A stretch of 64,000 nt of DNA from Acidobacteriota bacterium (lineage in GTDB: Bacteria > Acidobacteriota > Terriglobia > Acidiferrales > UBA7541), in assembly GCA_016201285.1 (NCBI GenBank), contig JACQDE010000031.1, positions 1-64,000 of the forward strand. Reading direction: 5' to 3'. The position numbers and the translations under genes were made by a program. Shown here one piece after another: positions 1 to 8,715 of this stretch (the stretch's first letter is position 1; every line of letters starts with the position of its first letter). The notes below the pieces were generated by a model. The model saw only the letters and a program-made list of their open reading frames with translations. It was not told the origin of the DNA and did not search any database.

Positions 1-2274
1 GAGAATTTTTTCGAAGTGGCCCTGGGCCTGGCGCCAGTCGCGGCGCTTGTAACAGGCGCGGCCTTTGCCGAAAAGCTCGATCAGGTCGAAGAGGTCGCGG
101 GCGCCCTCGCGGAAGGAGACGAGCTCATAGATGGTCACCGGTTGGAGCTTGCCTTTCACGCGGATCAGGTCCAGCTCACGGAAAAGGAAATCGGGCGCGC
201 GGGAACCGTTGTAGGCGGACTCGCTCAGGATAATGTGCGTTCCGTATTCCTTGTTGAGGCCCTCCAGGCGCGAAGCGAGGTTCACGGAGTCGCCCATGGC
301 GGTGTAGCCGTAGCGCAGGTCGGAGCCCATATTGCCGACCGAGGCGATGCCGGTGTTGATGCCGAGGCCGATATCGAGGTGCGGGTAGCCCTTGGTCTTC
401 CAGTCGCGCTGGAGCTCGGTGAGGCGCTGCATCATCTGCAGGCCGGCGCGGCAGGCCCTGACGGCGTGGCCGGGTTCTTCGAACGGCGCGCCCCAGAAGG
501 CCATGACGGCGTCGCCGATGTACTTGTCGAGAGTGCCCTGGTTGCGGAAGACAATGCGCGTCATGTCGCCGAGGTAGCCATTGAGGAGATGGGCGAGTTC
601 CTGGGCATCGAGCTGCTCGGAGATGGTGGTGAAGCCGCGGATGTCGCTGAACATGATGCTGAGCTCAACCTTGCGCGGCCGCACCAACTCGGGGCTTTCC
701 AGCAGGCGGCGGATCACCTCGGGGCTCAGGTACTGCTGGAAGGCGCCGCGGACCTTGCGCTTCTCGCGCTCCTCGACGAGCACGCGGTAGAGCGCGACAA
801 GGCCGGTATTGGAAACGAGCGTGAAGCCGGGCACGACGAAGTTCAGCCACGAGCCGTGCGTGAAGGAGAAGTGCACCAGCCCCACAAAGGGCAGCAGCAG
901 CACGAGGCCCAGCGCCATCCATTTCGGCTGCGTGAGCGCGAGCCACATGCCCAGCGGGATGCCGAATAGGAAAATCAGGAACACGTCCACCGTGACCTGC
1001 TCGGCCTGCCGGGAGAGGAATTTCTGGTTCAGGATGTTGTCAATGACGTTGGCGTGGACCTCGACGCCGGGGTAGTCGAGGCGGCCGAAGGGAGTGGTGC
1101 GAAGGTCGCCGATGCCGGTGGCGGTGGCGCCGACCAGCACGATCTTGTCCTTGAAGCTGCCGGGCGGGAAATTCTTGTTCACGACGTCGGCGATGGGAAA
1201 GTACTTGTAACTGCCGGTGGGCCCCTGGTAGTTGATCATCATGCGGCCGATTTCGTCGGGCACGACGATGTTGGAGGCGCCGAATTCCAGGCTGTCAATG
1301 CCGGTTTCGCCGAACTTGAGGACGATTTTTTCCAGCGGCAGGTCGAGGAAGAAACGGATCGTCTGGACGTCAATGGAGGCGTAGAGGTCCCATTCGGCGC
1401 GGTTCTTCGAGCGGCCGTAGGGAATGGCCAGCGGGGCGCGGCGGACGACGCCGTCAGGGTCGGGAAAGACGTTGAAGTAGCCGGTGGCCTTGTTGGCGCT
1501 GTTGGCGTTCAGCGCGTCGGTGAACAGCGGCATGTTGGCCTGGGCGCCGCGCGGAAGCAGGTGCAGTTCCTCATAGAGCTTGATCAGGTAGACGTAGCTC
1601 TGTTCGCCGCGGGCGGTGGCGGCGGCGCGCGATTGAGGATAGGGAAAGTACGCAAGCAAGTTGGCGTAGCGGTCGAGCGTGGCGTCATCCAGCCCCTGCA
1701 TGTCCGCCTGGGTGTAGAGGAAGAAGTTGCCGAGGACGACCTTGGGAAAGCGCTCGATCGCCTCGGCGAATTTCTGGTCGTAGTCAAATTCCTTTTCGAG
1801 CCGTACGACTTCCTCGACGACGCGCGGGTCCACCCTGCCCCCTTCCTTCTGCTGGGCTTCGAGGCGGGCGCGAAACTGACGAATCGGCTCGGAGGATTCG
1901 TCGGGCTTGCTGTAGGTGATGTCGAAGGTGACGACGCGAGCGCCGTCTTCGCGCAGGTTGTCGAGCATCCGGGCGAAGTTGGAGCGGGGGAAGGGCCAGC
2001 GGCCGAGAATTTCCTGAGAGCGCTGATCAATGGCAACGACGACGATGCGCGGGTCGGGGCTGGCGGTGCCGCGGAGAAGGAAGCGGGTATCGAGCGTGGC
2101 CAGCTCCATGCGGCTGACAAACTCGGCGATAGGCCCGCGGCTTTCGCCGACAAACACGTATTGATAGGCAATGATGGAAAGGAGGGTGATGACAAGGCTG
2201 ATCGCCAGCGAGCCCTTGTGCTTCCACCAGTTGAGGAACAGACCGAGGAATCTGCCGATGAGATTGGCGGCCAT
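1..2274 (-). CDS. CHASE2-domain class III adenylate/guanylate cyclase (C-terminus cut by window edge)
   Basis: Membrane-anchored nucleotide cyclase expected to make cAMP or cGMP in response to an extracytoplasmic signal. The frame starts at the ATG at 2274 (MAANLIGRFLGLFLNWW), with GGAGG about 12 nt upstream. It has an N-terminal membrane helix and then a CHASE2 sensor starting near residue 45 (motifs LDTRFLLRG and VVVAIDQRS). A further membrane region leads to a class III cyclase domain. Both metal-binding Asp motifs are present: IMFSDIRGFTTIS near residue 542 and LDKYIGDAVMAFWG near residue 587. It ends inside a TPR-like tail (KRRDWRQAQGHFEKI) at the window edge, so about 758 residues are visible. 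It is the last visible gene of the kinase/PP2C/FHA operon, 35 bp after the FHA gene. Its CHASE2 half is paralogous to that of the kinase at 3949-6531. Confidence 0.9.
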   Translation of the reverse strand, partial: MAANLIGRFLGLFLNWWKHKGSLAISLVITLLSIIAYQYVFVGESRGPIAEFVSRMELATLDTRFLLRGTASPDPRIVVVAIDQRSQEILGRWPFPRSNFARMLDNLREDGARVVTFDITYSKPDESSEPIRQFRARLEAQQKEGGRVDPRVVEEVVRLEKEFDYDQKFAEAIERFPKVVLGNFFLYTQADMQGLDDATLDRYANLLAYFPYPQSRAAATARGEQSYVYLIKLYEELHLLPRGAQANMPLFTDALNANSANKATGYFNVFPDPDGVVRRAPLAIPYGRSKNRAEWDLYASIDVQTIRFFLDLPLEKIVLKFGETGIDSLEFGASNIVVPDEIGRMMINYQGPTGSYKYFPIADVVNKNFPPGSFKDKIVLVGATATGIGDLRTTPFGRLDYPGVEVHANVIDNILNQKFLSRQAEQVTVDVFLIFLFGIPLGMWLALTQPKWMALGLVLLLPFVGLVHFSFTHGSWLNFVVPGFTLVSNTGLVALYRVLVEEREKRKVRGAFQQYLSPEVIRRLLESPELVRPRKVELSIMFSDIRGFTTISEQLDAQELAHLLNGYLGDMTRIVFRNQGTLDKYIGDAVMAFWGAPFEEPGHAVRACRAGLQMMQRLTELQRDWKTKGYPHLDIGLGINTGIASVGNMGSDLRYGYTAMGDSVNLASRLEGLNKEYGTHIILSESAYNGSRAPDFLFRELDLIRVKGKLQPVTIYELVSFREGARDLFDLIELFGKGRACYKRRDWRQAQGHFEKIL

Positions 2275-2309
2275 GCCTGGGAAGAGCCTCCGCGGGCCAG
2301 CGGGCTGCG

Positions 2310-3092
2310 TCAATCTTTAAAGACGAAATTCATCTTCACGCCGGCGACTTCGATCAGGTCCCCTTCGTTCAGCTTGGTGGGCCCGTGGATGGGCTGGCCA
2401 TTGACGGTGGGAACCTTGTCGGCGGGGCCGATAAAGTAACCATCGTCGCGCTTGCTGATCTGCGCGGCCACCTTGGGCTTGAACCAGCCCTTGAGTCTGA
2501 TGGTGGCCATGTCCGACTTGCCAATGACGGTGAGCTTGCCGGAGAGCAGATACTCGCGCTGGTCCGTGTTGCCCGCGACGATGACGAGCGTGGCGACACG
2601 GGCGCGGGGCGGCACCGGAGCGGCAACGGGCTGCGTCTTGTCGTGCGCCGGTGCAGCGGCGGGAGCCGCGGGGGCAGCGGCGCCGGCGCCGGCCATGGCC
2701 TGCTGGAGGAGCTCCTTGCGCTTCTTGGTATCGAGGACCATGGTCTCTTCGACCTTGGGCGCGGCCACTTTCCTGGCCTCGGGCAGGGGTGGAGCGGCGG
2801 CTTCGCCGCCCATGTCCACGACGAGGTGGTGCTTGCCGATGAGGACCTGGTCGCCCTGCTTGAGATTGACGCGCTGAATCTTCTGGTTGTTGACGAAAGT
2901 GCCGTTGAGGCTGTTGAGGTCCTCGAGCACCAGCCGGCTCTCTTCGGAGAAAACGCGCGCGTGATGGCTGGAGACGGCGAGGTTGTCAATCTGGATATCG
3001 TTGTCGGGAGCGCGCCCGATGGTGACGGGCTGGGCGCCGACGGTGACTTCCTTCAGCACGGCCGCCTCGAACTTCAGAATCAACTTCGGCAT
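2310..3092 (-). CDS. Protein with two FHA domains
   Basis: FHA domains bind phosphothreonine, so this 260-aa cytoplasmic protein probably reads out phosphorylation by the kinase in its operon. The N-terminal FHA (about residues 5-75) shows the canonical pattern: VTIGRAPDNDIQI, then SSHHARV, then LNSLNGTFVNN. A proline/alanine-rich linker (about 90-165) follows. A second, more diverged FHA-like domain (about 168-258) has LTVIGKSDMATIRLKG and VPTVNGQPI. GGAGGG lies about 7 nt before the ATG, inside the end of the PP2C gene, and only one base separates the two genes, which suggests translational coupling. The second domain lacks the clear Ser-X-X-His of the first and may not bind phosphopeptides. 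Confidence 0.88.
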   Translation of the reverse strand: MPKLILKFEAAVLKEVTVGAQPVTIGRAPDNDIQIDNLAVSSHHARVFSEESRLVLEDLNSLNGTFVNNQKIQRVNLKQGDQVLIGKHHLVVDMGGEAAAPPLPEARKVAAPKVEETMVLDTKKRKELLQQAMAGAGAAAPAAPAAAPAHDKTQPVAAPVPPRARVATLVIVAGNTDQREYLLSGKLTVIGKSDMATIRLKGWFKPKVAAQISKRDDGYFIGPADKVPTVNGQPIHGPTKLNEGDLIEVAGVKMNFVFKD

Positions 3093-3093
3093 C

Positions 3094-3933
3094 TCAATTC
3101 CCTCCCGCAGAGGTAGTTGGTTGCAACGGCTCGTTCAGCCATTTCCAGATGCGTGCCACCAGGCCTTCCGGGCGAGGCTCCACCCGGACCAGGACCACCG
3201 AGACATTATCCTCGCCGCCGTACTCGTTGGCTAGCTCGATCAATCGGTCAGCGGCCGCCTGCATGCCGTTCTGGCTCAGGAGCGTGCTGGCGATCTCCAG
3301 GTCCGAAACCATACGCGAGAGCCCATCGGAACATAACACAAGTGTGTCGCCTTCCAGCAGCAAATGCTCATCGGCGTCCACCTGGACATCGGGCTCGATG
3401 CCGAGGGCGCGGATCAGGACGCTCTGCATGTCGCTGGATTCGGCCTGCTCGCGAGTGAGGATGCCGCGGCGGACCTGTTCGGCGACGAGGGAGTGGTCGT
3501 CGGTGATCTGCTGCAGTTCGCCCGAGCGGAGCAGATAGACGCGGCTGTCGCCCACGTGGGCCACGCTGAGCCGCTGGTCGTTGATCCACACGGCCACGAC
3601 GGTAGCGCCCATGCCGCGCTGCGCCGCGTGCTTCTCGGCCGACTCGTAGATCATGCGGTTGGCGAGTTGCACCGCGCTGGCCAGGCGGTTAGTCTTTTCG
3701 TTCAGGTCCGGGCGGGGATCGACCAGATAGGGCAGGTCCGTCTTCTGACCGCTCTCCAGGCAGTGGGCGGCAATGGCCTCGACCGCCAGATTGCTGGCGA
3801 CCTCGCCGTGGGCCTCACCCCCCATGCCATCGGAGAGAATAAACAGGTTCAGCTCCGGGACCAGCTTGAAGCTGTCTTCATTGTTTCCGCGGACACGCCC
3901 CAAGTCAGTGCGCGCCCCCACATGGATTCGCAA
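3094..3933 (-). CDS. PP2C-family Ser/Thr protein phosphatase
   Basis: Metal-dependent phosphatase expected to reverse phosphorylation by the adjacent kinase. All PP2C signature segments are visible in the 279 residues: GRVRGNNEDSF near the start, LFILSDGMGGEAHGEVAS, VAHVGDSRVYLLR, DHSLV, LVLCSDGLSRMV and the C-terminal GGEDNVSVVLV. The metal-coordinating aspartates in NNED, DGMGG, SDG and EDN are all intact. The start appears to be TTG at 3933 with AGGA about 8 nt upstream, because no earlier in-frame ATG exists after the TAG that also ends the kinase gene. The operon order kinase, phosphatase, FHA is typical of reversible Ser/Thr signalling modules. A short C-terminal extension past the domain has no recognisable features. 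Confidence 0.92.
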   Translation of the reverse strand: MRIHVGARTDLGRVRGNNEDSFKLVPELNLFILSDGMGGEAHGEVASNLAVEAIAAHCLESGQKTDLPYLVDPRPDLNEKTNRLASAVQLANRMIYESAEKHAAQRGMGATVVAVWINDQRLSVAHVGDSRVYLLRSGELQQITDDHSLVAEQVRRGILTREQAESSDMQSVLIRALGIEPDVQVDADEHLLLEGDTLVLCSDGLSRMVSDLEIASTLLSQNGMQAAADRLIELANEYGGEDNVSVVLVRVEPRPEGLVARIWKWLNEPLQPTTSAGGN

Positions 3934-3948
3934 GGCCGGGTCCTCGAA

Positions 3949-6531
3949 CTAATCGGCCGGAGCAGCGGCCGAAAGTTTAGCGGCGGCCGCGCGGAGATCG
4001 GCGGCCATCTGCGACGCGCGCTGATAACGCTGCGCCGGGTCCTTCTGCAGTGCCTTGTCAATGATGGCCTCCACCAAGTCGGGGAGGTCCTGGTTGTGCA
4101 CCTTGGGCGAGGCGTGCTGCGCGGTGCTGATCTGATAGACGAGCGTGGCCACCGATTCCCCGGTAAAAGGCTTCTCGCCGGTGAGAAATTCATACAGGGC
4201 CACGCCGAGGGAAAAGAGGTCCGAACGACCGTCCACCTTCTTGCCGGCGAGTTGTTCGGGGGACATGTAGCTGGGCGTGCCCATGACCGTACCGGTGGCG
4301 GTCTTGGACTGGTCGGTGATGCGGGCGATGCCGAAGTCGGTGATCTTCACCACGCCGTTCTTGAGCATCATGATGTTGGCGGGCTTGATGTCGCGGTGCA
4401 CGATGCCCTGCTCGTGGGCGTAGTCGAGGCCGTCGGCGACCTTGGCCACGGTATCCAGCACTTCCTTGATGGGGCGCATCTTGCCCTTGCCGCACCATTC
4501 CTTCAAGTCGTAGCCGTCGAGCAGCTCCATAGCGATGAAGTTAATGTCCTGGTCCTCGCCGGCGTCGAAAATGTTGACGATGTTCGGATGGGTGAGCCGC
4601 CCGGCGGACTCCGCCTCGCGGAAGAAGCGCTCGCGCAGCGCCTTCTTGTCTTCCGGGTCGAGGTCTTCATCGTCAAAGCGCAGCGTCTTGATGGCCACCT
4701 GGCGGTTGATCTTGGGGTCCTTGCCGAGGAAGACGGTGCCCATGGCGCCCTTGCCGAGTTCCTTGATCACCTCGTAGCGGCCCAGCGTGGTCTTCAGGTC
4801 GGGCCCGCCGGCCATGATGGTGGCTTCGACGCCGCCGCGCTTCAGCCCGGCAGTGCCCAGCATGATCGTGTCGCCGACGGCGATGAGTTTGGGGATGCGC
4901 TCGGCGATGTCCTTGAAGTTTTTGTCGGCGGTGGCGATGTGCTCGTATACGGCGACGGCTTTGTTGAACTGGCGCTTGCGCTCGAAGTCGAGGGCCAGAT
5001 TGTAGAGCGTGTCCTTCATGCCGGTGTCCACTGGCACGCGGCGGAACTTCTCCCAGGCCATGTCCAGCATGCCCTGGCCCTGGAAGGAAAGGCCGAGCAT
5101 TTTGGTCGTCTCGACGGATTCGGTCTCCAGCACCTCCTTAGCTTTTTCGGTGACCAGGTAGCGCTTGGAAACGACCACTACGTAGCCCAGCACCAGCGTG
5201 ATCGAGGGATAGAAGACCTGTATCCAGTAGCCTTTGGAGCCGAACATCCAGAACGAGCCGGCGCCGAAGAGCAGAAGCAGCGCCGCGGCGATGATGGCGC
5301 TGGTGCCCGCGGAGAGCAGCGGAATACCCAGCATGACGAAGAGCGCGAACAAAACCATCGCGCCCAGCTCAACCTTCGGCGCCCACGCCGGCCGCACGAT
5401 GAACTTGTCATCGAGGATGTTCTGAATCACGTTGGCGAGGTATTCGACGGCCGGCAAGGTGTCCGAGAGCGGCGTAGCGCGCTGCTCGCCGAGGCCCGTC
5501 GCCGTAAACCCGATGAGGACGATCTTGCCTTTGAAATTCTCAGACGCGACCTTCGGCGGATCAGCAGCCACATCCACAAAGCTGAAGTGCGGAAAGGTCT
5601 TCACGTCGCCGTAGAAGTTCACCAGCATTTCATACTGCGCGCTGGTGGGTATCTGCCGCGTGCCGATTTGCACCACGCCGGGCTTGAGGACGATCTCTCC
5701 GGCATCGAGGTTCAAAAATGTGCGGGCAGCCTGAAGCGCAAACGAGGGATAGACCTTGCCGTCGTACTGCACGACGAGCTTTTGATCGCGGATGGCGCCG
5801 TCCACACCCGGAAGCCAGTTGATGTGACCAACGGCCTTGGCGTCCTTGGCAAAAACTTCGATGGGCGGCACGATTTGCTTGGCGTCGAGCGCGGTGCCCT
5901 TCAGCGCGCCTTCGGTGGCGCCGGGCAGCGCATTTTTCAGGACGGACTCGGCCGGCGGGCGGTCGGGCCGGGCGAGCGGCGGGCCGGGGATGCCAAAATG
6001 CATGGCCAGCACGGTGTTTCCGGAAAGGGCGACGGAATCCCCGAGGCGGGCATCGTTGTCCAGTTCCTTGATGGACTTGTCGAAGATATCGTCGAGGGCT
6101 TTGAAGAGCTGCGAAGCCTGGGTGCGTTCGCGTTGCGCTTCCTTGCCAAAGGTGAGTTGCTGCTGGGCATCCTGAAACTGCTTGCGGAGCTCGCGCACCC
6201 GCTCGAGTCCCGGATTGATTTCGGCGTCGCTGTAAAGCAAATCCAGCGCAACCACTTTCGCGCCAGCTTCGGAAAGGCGGTCAACCAGGGTAGCCATGTA
6301 GGAGCGGGGCCAGGGCCAGCGGCCGACCTGCTGGATGGAAGCGTCATCCACGGCCACGATGACCACGTCGTTGGTGGCGGGCTTGCCGGCGCGGAGCTTG
6401 GCGCGCACGTCGTACATCTTGAGTTCCATGGACTCGAGCGGGCTCCAGTGAAGCATGAAGCCGAGGAAAACAATGGCGGCGACCAGCGCTCCAAGGCCGA
6501 TATCCCACAACGGAAGTTTTCTATCCCCCAT
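3949..6531 (-). CDS. CHASE2-domain transmembrane Ser/Thr protein kinase
   Basis: Eukaryote-like kinase (860 aa) that should pass an extracellular signal to cytoplasmic Ser/Thr targets. The order is: one membrane helix (about 12-28), an extracytoplasmic CHASE2 sensor (about 30-365), three membrane helices (about 387-452), a TPR-like helical linker (about 483-533) and a C-terminal kinase domain from about 583. The glycine loop GKGAMG, the VAIKTL lysine (near 615), HRDIKPAN (near 712-719), DFG (732-734) and GTPSYMSPEQ are all intact. I chose the ATG at 6531 because GAGGAGG sits 7 nt upstream; a longer reading adds 33 implausible residues. The more common layout puts the kinase domain first, so a C-terminal kinase behind a sensor is less usual. 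First gene of the operon with PP2C, FHA and cyclase. Confidence 0.93.
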   Translation of the reverse strand: MGDRKLPLWDIGLGALVAAIVFLGFMLHWSPLESMELKMYDVRAKLRAGKPATNDVVIVAVDDASIQQVGRWPWPRSYMATLVDRLSEAGAKVVALDLLYSDAEINPGLERVRELRKQFQDAQQQLTFGKEAQRERTQASQLFKALDDIFDKSIKELDNDARLGDSVALSGNTVLAMHFGIPGPPLARPDRPPAESVLKNALPGATEGALKGTALDAKQIVPPIEVFAKDAKAVGHINWLPGVDGAIRDQKLVVQYDGKVYPSFALQAARTFLNLDAGEIVLKPGVVQIGTRQIPTSAQYEMLVNFYGDVKTFPHFSFVDVAADPPKVASENFKGKIVLIGFTATGLGEQRATPLSDTLPAVEYLANVIQNILDDKFIVRPAWAPKVELGAMVLFALFVMLGIPLLSAGTSAIIAAALLLLFGAGSFWMFGSKGYWIQVFYPSITLVLGYVVVVSKRYLVTEKAKEVLETESVETTKMLGLSFQGQGMLDMAWEKFRRVPVDTGMKDTLYNLALDFERKRQFNKAVAVYEHIATADKNFKDIAERIPKLIAVGDTIMLGTAGLKRGGVEATIMAGGPDLKTTLGRYEVIKELGKGAMGTVFLGKDPKINRQVAIKTLRFDDEDLDPEDKKALRERFFREAESAGRLTHPNIVNIFDAGEDQDINFIAMELLDGYDLKEWCGKGKMRPIKEVLDTVAKVADGLDYAHEQGIVHRDIKPANIMMLKNGVVKITDFGIARITDQSKTATGTVMGTPSYMSPEQLAGKKVDGRSDLFSLGVALYEFLTGEKPFTGESVATLVYQISTAQHASPKVHNQDLPDLVEAIIDKALQKDPAQRYQRASQMAADLRAAAAKLSAAAPAD

Positions 6532-6651
6532 GGTCGCCTCCTCGTGGCCGGAACCACCGCTTGCACCGTGGTGGCCCTGCGGGTCCACCCCCCGCGCCGC
6601 AGGCGCGTGCTGCGCCGAAGTGACGTGCAAAGAAAAGCTAAACTTGGGGCA

Positions 6652-6680
6652 AGGCTAACAAATACGTTTGGCCAATGCAA
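6652..6680 (-). promoter_or_regulatory. Candidate promoter of the kinase/PP2C/FHA/cyclase operon
   Basis: On the minus strand TTGCAT (6680-6675) and TAGCCT (6657-6652) are separated by 17 bp, about 120 nt before the kinase start. The -10 match is poor (3 of 6), so this is only a plausible sigma-70 site. Confidence 0.3.
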
Positions 6681-6839
6681 GGCATTAACCTGCACGAAGT
6701 TACGCCGACAGGCGCGATGGCAGACGGCCGGTCTGTGTAGCCCGCGTATTCAGACGCGGGAGTGTTCGAATCCCCGCCTCCCGAAGCATCGGGAGAAGAG
6801 GCGGGCTGCAGGCCGGCGCCGCCGCGGGACGCGAATTCC

Positions 6840-6868
6840 TTGAAGTCCCGGCACGGGTGGCCTACACT
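6840..6868 (+). promoter_or_regulatory. Candidate sigma-70 promoter for the exported protein gene at 6900
   Basis: TTGAAG (6840-6845) and TACACT (6863-6868) are spaced by exactly 17 bp. The start codon follows about 31 nt later with AGAGG in ribosome-binding position. Confidence 0.5.
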
Positions 6869-6899
6869 CGCGGCGACTGGCATTCTCGAGAGGTGTGCG

Positions 6900-7433
6900 A
6901 TGTCTTCCAGACCTGCTGGGTTTTTCCGATCCGGGACTTCTCTGTTGCTCGGGGCGCTACTGCTGGTGCCGACCATGCAGCAAAAGGGCTGCGACAAGGG
7001 CGCGACGGGCAAGCCCAGCGCCACCCCGGCCGGCGAATTCGATGCCTCCGCAGCCGAGCGCACGGTGCGCCGCCAAGTGGAAGACCTGCGACTGGCGTTT
7101 GAGAGCAAGCAGACGCGCGGCGTAATGCGCGCGGTGGACCCCACCGGCCTCAGCGCCTACGCGGGCTTCGAAGACCAGATCAGCAACCTGATGGACTCGA
7201 CCTCCGAACTGCGGCTGTTCTTCCGCGCGGCCAATGTTCAGGTGCGTGCTGCGCAAGGGCCGGACAAGCCCGCGATGGCGCAGGCCTTCGTGGATGCAGA
7301 GATGGTTTATGCGCTGAAGTCGAGCCCAACGCAGCAGAAGAGAAAAACCGGGCAGCTCCAACTGGAGCTGGTGCAGGGCGAAATGGGGTGGCGATTCGTG
7401 AAGATCGAGCCGAGAAGTTTTTTTACGCCGTAG
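6900..7433 (+). CDS. Small exported protein, possible NTF2-like fold
   Basis: 177-aa protein of unknown function. The ATG at 6900 is preceded by GAGAGG about 6 nt upstream and fits the promoter at 6840-6868. The first ~25 residues (SGTSLLLGALLLVPTMQQKGC) look like an export signal and end near a cysteine (GC) that could be a lipid attachment site, although the lipobox is not canonical. The rest has a long amphipathic helix (AERTVRRQVEDLRLAFESK) followed by alternating strand-like segments, ending in an RFVKIEP strand. That pattern resembles SnoaL/NTF2-like proteins, but I see no decisive catalytic motif. It is monocistronic, with hairpin repeats directly downstream. Confidence 0.7.
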   Translation: MSSRPAGFFRSGTSLLLGALLLVPTMQQKGCDKGATGKPSATPAGEFDASAAERTVRRQVEDLRLAFESKQTRGVMRAVDPTGLSAYAGFEDQISNLMDSTSELRLFFRAANVQVRAAQGPDKPAMAQAFVDAEMVYALKSSPTQQKRKTGQLQLELVQGEMGWRFVKIEPRSFFTP

Positions 7434-7456
7434 ATTAGCGAAGTAAACAAGCAGAT

Positions 7457-7482
7457 TCCTCGCTTCGCTCGGAATGACACCC
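7457..7482 (+). repeat. Dispersed repeat, cctcgcttcgctcgg type
   Basis: Copy of an imperfect-palindrome repeat with core cctcgcttcgctcggaatga. Related sequences occur near 13494, 18405, 19600, 28450 and 47970 in this window. Confidence 0.6.
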
Positions 7483-7547
7483 CATCCCATTTGCGTGGCG
7501 GGCAAAATGCCGGCCTTCCGACTTCGTCGGGACAAGCGAAGCAAAAT

Positions 7548-7571
7548 GCCGGCCTAAAGGCCGGCGCTACA
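7548..7571 (+). repeat. Dispersed hairpin repeat: stem gccggcc, loop TAAA, tail GCTACA
   Basis: Perfect 7-bp stem (7548-7554 with 7559-7565), loop TAAA, then the constant tail gctaca. It ends only 5 bp before the alcohol dehydrogenase start codon, occupying the space where a ribosome-binding site would be. A half copy of its left arm lies at about 7505-7514. Confidence 0.7.
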
Positions 7572-7576
7572 AAACC

Positions 7577-8572
7577 ATGAAAGCCTGTCTGCTGCGAACT
7601 CCCGCGCGACTTGAGAATCATCCCCTGGAATACACGGAGATTCCCGCGCCTGCGCCGAAGGCGGGTGAGGTACTCGTCCGCGTAAACGTCTGCGGGGTGT
7701 GCCGGACGGATTTGCACGTGGTCGAAGGGGAGCTTGAGGCGCGCAAATCGCCGGTGATTCCTGGCCATCAGGCGGTGGGCGTCGTGGAGAAAGTGGGCGA
7801 GATGGTCGCGGGGCTTCGCGTGGGCGCGCGCGTCGGAGTGCCGTGGCTGCACCGCACCTGTGGCACATGCGAATACTGCCGCTCGGGACGCGAGAACCTG
7901 TGTGATGCCGCGGCTTTCACGGGATGGACAGCGGACGGAGGCTTCGCCGAGTACGTCGTCGCGCCGGAAGCGTTTGTCTATCGCATCCCGGAAGGTTTTG
8001 GCGATCTGGAAGCGGCGCCGTTGCTGTGCGCGGGAATCATCGGGTTCCGCTGCCTGCGCGCGTGCGGGCTGCAGGCGGGACACGTGCTGGGGATGTACGG
8101 CTTTGGCGCGGCGGCGCACGTTGCCATCCAGGTGGCGCGGCACTGGGGGCTGCGCGTACTGGCGTTCACGCGGGACGCCAAGCACCAGCAGCACGCGAGA
8201 GAGTTGGGCGCGGAGTGGGCGGGCACGGCCGCGCAAGCGCCGCCGGCACGGCTCGATGCCGCCATCATCTTCGCGCCGGCCGGAGAGTTGGTGATCGAAG
8301 CGCTAAAGGTGATGAAGAAAGGCGGGTCGGTGGTGCTGGGCGGCATCCACTCGACACCGATTCCAGCGATCGAGTATCCCCTGATCTACGACGAGCGCGT
8401 AATCCGCAGCGTGGCCAACAACACGCGAGCAGACGGCGAGGATTTTCTGCGCGTCGCGGTGGAGATTCCCATCCGCACGGAAGTGAAGCTTTTTCCACTG
8501 CACGAGGCCAACACCGCGCTGCAAGAGCACAAATGGGGCACCATCCGCGGCGCGGCGGTGCTGCAGGCGTAA
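7577..8572 (+). CDS. Zinc-dependent alcohol dehydrogenase family protein (MDR superfamily)
   Basis: 331-aa medium-chain dehydrogenase/reductase. The N-terminal GroES-like domain carries the catalytic zinc Cys region ([16 protein letters not shown]), the GHQAVGVV motif and a four-cysteine structural zinc site [15 protein letters not shown]. The Rossmann nucleotide-binding domain follows, with [14 protein letters not shown] in place of the usual GxGxxG. Length and that GFGAxAH signature fit the zinc-binding alcohol dehydrogenase subfamily defined in TIGRFAMs as adh_fam_2 (from memory). The substrate is unknown; an alcohol or aldehyde with NAD(P) is expected. No clear SD sequence precedes the ATG because a hairpin repeat abuts it. 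The C-terminal segment [14 protein letters not shown] is complete. Confidence 0.9.
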   Translation: MKACLLRTPARLENHPLEYTEIPAPAPKAGEVLVRVNVCGVCRTDLHVVEGELEARKSPVIPGHQAVGVVEKVGEMVAGLRVGARVGVPWLHRTCGTCEYCRSGRENLCDAAAFTGWTADGGFAEYVVAPEAFVYRIPEGFGDLEAAPLLCAGIIGFRCLRACGLQAGHVLGMYGFGAAAHVAIQVARHWGLRVLAFTRDAKHQQHARELGAEWAGTAAQAPPARLDAAIIFAPAGELVIEALKVMKKGGSVVLGGIHSTPIPAIEYPLIYDERVIRSVANNTRADGEDFLRVAVEIPIRTEVKLFPLHEANTALQEHKWGTIRGAAVLQA

Positions 8573-8680
8573 TCGAAACTCGACGGAACAATCTGACAGG
8601 GCCGGCGAGACACCGATGCTACAGGCGGCGGGGCCGGCAGCTCTGCCGCTGACGGCCTTTCTCCGGCGGGGCGATTGGGC

Positions 8681-8686
8681 TATACT
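8681..8686 (+). promoter_or_regulatory. Candidate -10 element of the HD-GYP gene
   Basis: TATACT lies 29 nt before the ATG at 8716. No good -35 is present at 17 bp (tttctc), so this could be an activator-dependent or weak promoter. Confidence 0.35.
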
Positions 8687-8715
8687 CCACTACTGCGCCC
8701 CAGCCCCCCAAGTCT

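Larger units (their letters stand above)
6532..6899. other. Divergent intergenic region between the kinase operon and the exported protein gene
   Basis: 368 bp without a convincing gene. It holds candidate promoters for both directions. A low-complexity stretch around 6730-6830 contains short inverted words (for example cccgcg...cgcggg and cctcccga...tcgggag). The GTTCGAATCC word at about 6766 is not part of a foldable tRNA. Confidence 0.5.

Noticed and set aside
3934-3951. Kinase-PP2C fusion by read-through of TAG, since the phosphatase frame is continuous with the kinase stop codon
   Set aside because: The 15-bp gap contains a plausible TTG start with AGGA; sharing a frame has a one in three chance.
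6750-6800. tRNA-like GTTCGAATCC word
   Set aside because: The flanks do not form a T-stem, anticodon arm or acceptor stem.
3364-6843. Very long plus-strand open frame opposite the CHASE2 kinase and PP2C genes
   Set aside because: It is antisense to two genes with intact catalytic motifs; its translation is His/Val/Gly-rich without recognisable domains, a usual artefact of high GC.
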